From positions 1 to 18,893 of the forward strand of contig DATBFY010000209.1 in the NCBI GenBank assembly GCA_036558265.1: a stretch of 18,893 bases of DNA, in the 5' to 3' direction. Positions 15,006 through 18,893 of the stretch are shown here, piece by piece (position 1 is the stretch's first letter; each line of letters starts with the position of its first letter). The position numbers were made by a program, and so were the translations under genes. Source of the DNA: RYN-433 sp036558265. Its GTDB lineage: Bacteria > Planctomycetota > Phycisphaerae > Tepidisphaerales > Tepidisphaeraceae. The notes under the pieces are model-generated. The model was not told where the DNA came from, did not search any database, and was given only the letters and a program-made list of their open reading frames with translations.

Positions 15006-16958
15006 ATGTCCAAACGCCGCAAACAACCAACGCTCCCGCAAACCGCAACTCGAGCGCGCTCGCTCAAACCCTGGCTTTTCGCCGCGATCCTGATCGCCGC
15101 CACCTGGCTCGTCTACCGTCCCGCCGCCTCGGGCGCCTTCCTCTGGGACGACAACGACTACGTCTCCGACAACCCGGCGCTCCGCAGCTCCGACGGCCTT
15201 GCAGACATCTGGTTCCACCCCACCGCCTCGCCGCAATACTATCCCGTGGTCTTCACCACCTTCTGGGTCGAGTACGCCCTCTGGGGCGACAATCCCCACG
15301 GCTACCACGAGATCAACATCCTCCTGCACGCCCTTTCCGCCATCCTCCTGTGGCGGATCTTCCGCCGCCTGCGCGTCCCGGGCGCCCCCTTCGCCGCCGC
15401 GATCTTCGCGGTCCACCCGGTGATGGTCGAATCCGTCGCCTGGATCACCGAGCGCAAGAACACGCTCTCGCTGCTCTTCTATCTCGCCTCCCTATACGCC
15501 TATCTGCGCTTCGCGCAAAGTGACGCCCCATCTCCCGCTCCCGGCACTCCGTTGGAGGGCAAGGGTGAGGATCTTCCACCTCCGCAGGATCCGTGGCCCT
15601 GGTACGGCGCCTCCCTACTCCTCTTCCTCTTCGCCCTGGGGAGCAAAACCGTCACCGCCAGCCTCCCCGCCGCGATCCTCCTGATCTTCTGGTGGAAGCG
15701 CCGCCTGACCACCCGCCACGCGGCCCTGCTGCTTCCCTTCTTCGCCGTCGGCATCGCCGCGGGCCTCTTCACCAGTCACCTCGAACGCGCCCACGTCGGC
15801 GCGTCCGGACCGGAGTGGAATTACACGCTCCCTCAGCGCCTCCTGATCGCCGGCCATGCCGTCTGGTTCTACGTCGCCAAACTCCTGGTCCCCTGGAAGC
15901 TCGCGTTCGTCTACCCCAAGTGGCCCGTCGATTCACACGCCGCATGGCCATGGCTCTTCCCGATTGGCGTCGTCGCGGTCATCGCCGTCCTCTTCGCCCT
16001 TCGCAACCGCATTGGCCGCGGCCCGCTGGTCGCCGTCCTCTTCTTTGTCGGCACCCTCGTTCCGGCGCTGGGATTCGTCAACGTTTACCCGATGCGCTAC
16101 ACGTTCGTCGCCGACCATTACCAGTATCACGCGAGCATCGGCCTGATCGTCCTCTTCGCCGCCTGCCTTGCGGTGCTGGTCCGCCGGGAAGTTGCCCGTA
16201 CTGCAATCGCGTCCGCCATCGTTCTGGTACTATTCATCGTAACCGTCGTCCAATCCGGTATTTACAAAGATCAGGAAACCCTCTGGACCGACACGCTGAA
16301 GAAAAACCCCAACTCTTGGATGGTCTGGACGAATCTGGGGCACATCGCCGAGCGGCAGAACCCACCGGACCGGGTCAGCGCGGCAGCCCGTTACCGCCGG
16401 GCGTTAGAACTGGCGCCCAACGTCGCCCAAACTCACTACAACGTGGGCCTGGTCCACCTCAACCAGGGCGACATCGCCGGCGCCGCCCGGGAGCTCGAGA
16501 AGGCCATCGAGATCGAACCCCGCTACGCCGACGCCTACGAAATGCTCGGCGTGACCCTCATGGCCGAGAAAAAGTACGACCAGGCTATCGCGCAATTCCA
16601 CAAGACCCTGGAACTCGAGCCCCGCCACGCCAAGGCCCGCTTTGACCTGGGCCTGGCCCTGCGCGACCAGGACCGCCTCGACGATGCCGCCCGGCAGTTT
16701 CAGGCCGTCCTCAAGCTCAACCCCAACGACCTGGCCGCCCTCCGCGAGCTCGCCAACTGCCGGATCAAGCAAGGTCGCTTCGCGGAGGCGGCCGATGCGC
16801 TGGGCCGGCTGGTCGAGCTCCGGCCCGACAACGCCGATGGACAGTTCGACCTGGGTGCGGCGTTGCTCAAGCTGGGCCGTCAAGAAGAAGCGCAGGATCA
16901 CCTGCTGAAGGCCTTTGCGCTCAAGCCGGAGTTGCGGCGACGGTTGCCGCATCCGTGA
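15006..16958 (+). CDS. Multi-spanning membrane protein with C-terminal TPRs (TMTC/GT-C-like)
   Basis: The protein has 650 residues from ATG 15006. About ten hydrophobic segments fall in residues 22-420. The first loop carries WDDNDYVSDNP with the acidic pair D48-D49, and a later loop HPVMVESVAWITERKNTLSL. Both are hallmarks of the TMTC-like group of GT-C glycosyltransferases common in planctomycetes as TPR proteins. Residues about 437-640 are TPR units (for example NVAQTHYNVGLVHLNQGDIA and KARFDLGLALRDQDRLDDAA), placed after the last membrane segment. A proline/glycine-rich insert (172-190) sits between two membrane segments. A glycosyl- or mannosyl-transfer role is a family-based inference; the substrate is unknown. 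It follows the PLP enzyme by 42 nt and may share its transcript. It converges on the PA14 gene, 26 nt from its stop. Confidence 0.9.
   Translation: MSKRRKQPTLPQTATRARSLKPWLFAAILIAATWLVYRPAASGAFLWDDNDYVSDNPALRSSDGLADIWFHPTASPQYYPVVFTTFWVEYALWGDNPHGYHEINILLHALSAILLWRIFRRLRVPGAPFAAAIFAVHPVMVESVAWITERKNTLSLLFYLASLYAYLRFAQSDAPSPAPGTPLEGKGEDLPPPQDPWPWYGASLLLFLFALGSKTVTASLPAAILLIFWWKRRLTTRHAALLLPFFAVGIAAGLFTSHLERAHVGASGPEWNYTLPQRLLIAGHAVWFYVAKLLVPWKLAFVYPKWPVDSHAAWPWLFPIGVVAVIAVLFALRNRIGRGPLVAVLFFVGTLVPALGFVNVYPMRYTFVADHYQYHASIGLIVLFAACLAVLVRREVARTAIASAIVLVLFIVTVVQSGIYKDQETLWTDTLKKNPNSWMVWTNLGHIAERQNPPDRVSAAARYRRALELAPNVAQTHYNVGLVHLNQGDIAGAARELEKAIEIEPRYADAYEMLGVTLMAEKKYDQAIAQFHKTLELEPRHAKARFDLGLALRDQDRLDDAARQFQAVLKLNPNDLAALRELANCRIKQGRFAEAADALGRLVELRPDNADGQFDLGAALLKLGRQEEAQDHLLKAFALKPELRRRLPHP
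15519..15575. repeat. In-frame repeat-like insert within the membrane-TPR gene
   Basis: This segment encodes SDAPSPAPGTPLEGKGEDL in a loop between membrane segments. Its DNA (CTCCCGCTCCCGGCACTCCG, then TTGGAGGGCAAGGGTGAGG) resembles a dispersed repeat known to me from planctomycetes that translates to SPSPGTPGEGRGEG-type peptides. It is unlike the hydrophobic sequence on both sides. Identification as a repeat copy is by recall, not by search. Confidence 0.5.
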
Positions 16959-16984
16959 CTTGCGCGCAACCGGATTGAATCAGG

Positions 16985-17470
16985 CTACTCGCCGCGCAAC
17001 CTCGACAACGCGCCCATCGGCACCGTCACGGGCCCCAGGCTCGCGTCGTCGACCTGCAACTCCTGTCCGTCGCGCGCGGGTCGCAGGCCTCGCGCCCGGT
17101 AAAGCGAGCCGTCCGTCGTCGCGATCGTGTAGGGCGCGCGCTCGGCGCTGATGTCGTGCAGGAGGACGGCCGTCACGTCGTCGGCCAGCGGGACGCGCCG
17201 CAGGCCGAACAGAACGCTGCTGACCGACACGCTCCCCTCCTTGAGGCTGCGGACGTCCCCTTCGAGGAAATCCCCGGTGCTCATCAGCACGCCGCTGCGC
17301 CCGGGGGAGAGTTTGGCGGCCTGGTCCGCCAGCAGCGGCTTGAACAGGATGCGGGCCACGTCGTTGAGCGGGATCGATGCCGGCGCGTGGTTGCGGGTAA
17401 AGCGGACCAGGTTCTCGTCGATCGCGTAGACGTCGGCCGCCACGAACGTCCCGCCGCGCGTGACGAAGCC
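16985..17470 (-). repeat. Three related ~45-residue repeats at the C-terminus of the PA14 protein
   Basis: Visible residues 475-518 (FVTRGGTFVAADVYAIDENL...SIPLNDVARILF), 534-580 (VLMSTGDFLEGDVRSL...RRVPLADDVTAVLL) and 588-635 (TIATTDGSLYRARGL...VTVPMGALSRLR) align on a pattern. Each has a T/S-x-D/G-G-x-hydrophobic start, a variable middle with a V/L strand, then V/I-P-hydrophobic and a hydrophobic end. They are divergent at DNA level, so this is an old protein repeat rather than a recent duplication. Confidence 0.55.
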
Positions 17471-18893
17471 CTTGACGCTGGATTCCAGCGGCGGCGAGCC
17501 GGGGATCAACCGGACGTGGTCGAACGTCGCCGACGCCGGTCGGCCAGGCGTGGAGCAGAACGCGACCAGTCCCGCGAAGACCTGCGGCGAGGACGATTCG
17601 AACCGCTCGCTGGCGAACAGATCCCAGTCCTTGCCGTCGGCCGAGGTGTAGGCGTAAACGCGCTGGCCGTATCGCGCCAGCTTGAACCAGACCGGCAGCT
17701 TCGACGGCTTCTCCGATACGACCGGGTTCATCCAGTGATCCTGCCGGCGGGCAAACGACGCCACGGGCTCTTCGCCCGGCTGGCCGTAAAGCATCGAGAA
17801 CTGCTTGCACCGGTTTTTCAGGTTCTCGCGGATCGTGACGCCCCCCATCGCCCCGGCGACGCCGTCGTCGGGACCCGGCAATACGCCGGTCACGCGGGCG
17901 ACGATCTGCCCATCCCCCGTGAGCGGCTGGATGACGAATTGTCCCGCGTCGTGATCACTTTCGGCGACGAGCGTGCCGACGGCGTTGTCGATCTTGAACG
18001 CGTCGCCGTTCTGGCTGGCCGTGCCCGGCGTGCGCAAATCGTTGTTGGCGATGAAGAAGTCGCCCCAGGGCGCCTTGATCGATCCGTCCCCCTTGCCGGT
18101 GATGGTCAGGGTCGCGAAGTCCGACAGCGCGGTCACGCCTGCGGCGTCCGTGAGCTTGGCGCGAACCTTGTAAACCCCGGGCGCCGGCTTGTTCAGGAGG
18201 TAGCGGTAGGGCTGGGACTCGAATTCCGCCCAGGCCGAATTGACGCCTCCGAAGAACTGGAACCGCGTGACCCGGCCGTTGGGGCTCAATCCCGCCCCCA
18301 GCAGCGCCACCTGCTGCGGCGCGGCGACAAATGCGTCGCTGGCGGGGTAAACCATGCCGATGACGGGCCGCGACAGCTTCTCGTCGGGCGCGACCGTAAA
18401 CGCCTCCGGCGGGATCGTCTCCCGCGGCTGCGACTTGCTGCTCCACCGCACCCGGCAGAGCATGAAGCCATTGGGACTGGTGTACTCCACCTTGAACGGC
18501 ACGCGCTTGCCGCCCACGAGCGCGATCCGCTCGCTGCTGTACTCGCCCCCCTCGCCGCGCCACTGGTCGATGATCAGCTTGCCGTCCACCCACAGCCGCA
18601 CGCGGCGGTGAACCTCCACCTGGAACTGATACTCCTCGCTGAACCGCGGCTCGATCATGCCCGTCCAGCGGATCGAGCCCTCGGGGCTCATGGCCGGGTC
18701 GGGCGGATTGTCCGGGTGGAAGTGAAAGTCGATGTTGGGGTCGAAGCGGATGAAGTTGAGGTGATCGAGCTCGCGATCGGCGAAGTACTCGCCCTTGAGG
18801 CCGGTGCGGTCGGGCGCGAGCACCCGCTCGAACGCCGGGCCGTCATCAGTGCTGGGCGTCTGGATGCGGATCGCCTGCGTGGTCGCCGCGGGC
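16985..18893 (-). CDS. PA14-domain extracellular protein, N-terminus beyond the right edge
   Basis: The frame is open from the stop at 16985 to the window edge with 635 residues visible. A GTG at 18823 is in frame, but the frame continues upstream (AATTQAIRIQTPSTDDGPAF), so the gene is taken as partial. A PA14 domain covers about 31-153 of the visible part (GLKGEYFADRELDHLNFIRF, GSIRWTGMIEP, RVRLWVDGKLIIDQW). An Ig-like domain lies at about 175-265. A DUF1349/concanavalin-like domain lies at about 266-465 (GDGQIVARVTGV, WFKLARYGQRVYAYTSADG, VFAGLVAFCS). Three related repeats finish the chain. It is probably a secreted or surface carbohydrate-binding protein; no catalytic domain is visible, though one could lie in the missing part. 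Confidence 0.88.
   Translation of the reverse strand, partial: PAATTQAIRIQTPSTDDGPAFERVLAPDRTGLKGEYFADRELDHLNFIRFDPNIDFHFHPDNPPDPAMSPEGSIRWTGMIEPRFSEEYQFQVEVHRRVRLWVDGKLIIDQWRGEGGEYSSERIALVGGKRVPFKVEYTSPNGFMLCRVRWSSKSQPRETIPPEAFTVAPDEKLSRPVIGMVYPASDAFVAAPQQVALLGAGLSPNGRVTRFQFFGGVNSAWAEFESQPYRYLLNKPAPGVYKVRAKLTDAAGVTALSDFATLTITGKGDGSIKAPWGDFFIANNDLRTPGTASQNGDAFKIDNAVGTLVAESDHDAGQFVIQPLTGDGQIVARVTGVLPGPDDGVAGAMGGVTIRENLKNRCKQFSMLYGQPGEEPVASFARRQDHWMNPVVSEKPSKLPVWFKLARYGQRVYAYTSADGKDWDLFASERFESSSPQVFAGLVAFCSTPGRPASATFDHVRLIPGSPPLESSVKGFVTRGGTFVAADVYAIDENLVRFTRNHAPASIPLNDVARILFKPLLADQAAKLSPGRSGVLMSTGDFLEGDVRSLKEGSVSVSSVLFGLRRVPLADDVTAVLLHDISAERAPYTIATTDGSLYRARGLRPARDGQELQVDDASLGPVTVPMGALSRLRGE

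Noticed and set aside
13998..15416. A 472-codon open frame on the minus strand with Gly/Asp/Glu-rich product
   Set aside because: It is opposite the cysteine-synthase-like and membrane-TPR genes, both with clear motifs; the product is low-complexity antisense translation.
16959..16984. A terminator between the convergent membrane-TPR and PA14 genes
   Set aside because: The 26-bp gap has no stable hairpin with a T-run on either strand.

Overview
The window is a GC-rich, densely coded bacterial chromosome segment. The gene content points to Planctomycetota, probably a Phycisphaerae-type lineage. It has a MoxR/DUF58/BatA-like operon with large GATase-like von Willebrand A proteins, a BamB-like propeller protein, a TMTC-like membrane-TPR protein, a PA14 protein, and several short dispersed palindromes of types I associate with that phylum. 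The phylum call is an inference from gene families, not a search result.

Region 1 (1-8423, minus strand) is one operon. Its order of transcription is MoxR AAA+ ATPase, [GxxExxY element], DUF58 protein, BatA-like VWA protein, a second VWA/GATase-like membrane protein, and a DUF4175-like membrane protein that runs off the left edge. The MoxR ATPase probably acts on the membrane-bound MIDAS proteins, as proposed for MoxR/Bat systems. A separate compact unit of 456 bp (6908-7363) sits exactly between moxR and the DUF58 gene. It is a GxxExxY gene (PD-(D/E)XK nuclease-like) bounded by 29-bp terminal inverted repeats with AACCACGAAG tips, and it is visibly less GC-rich than its neighbours. It is the best candidate here for an undescribed mobile or nuclease-linked system.

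Region 2 (8424-11211) holds a 292-bp intergenic stretch with a candidate moxR promoter, a secreted PQQ-repeat propeller protein (minus), and a divergent stand-alone response-regulator receiver protein (plus).

Region 3 (11217-13863, minus strand) is a lipoprotein gene, aroA (EPSP synthase, shikimate pathway) and a gamma-carbonic-anhydrase-like hexapeptide protein. They are probably co-transcribed and are separated by short hairpin repeats.

Region 4 (13947-16958, plus strand) is a cysteine-synthase-family PLP enzyme with an unusual five-cysteine cluster, then a multi-spanning membrane protein with C-terminal TPRs. The latter carries an in-frame proline/glycine-rich insert that resembles a dispersed repeat.

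Region 5 (16985-18893, minus strand) is the C-terminal 635 residues of a PA14-containing extracellular protein that ends in three related repeats.

No rRNA, tRNA, CRISPR array or transposase gene is visible. No gene-free gap exceeds 292 bp.
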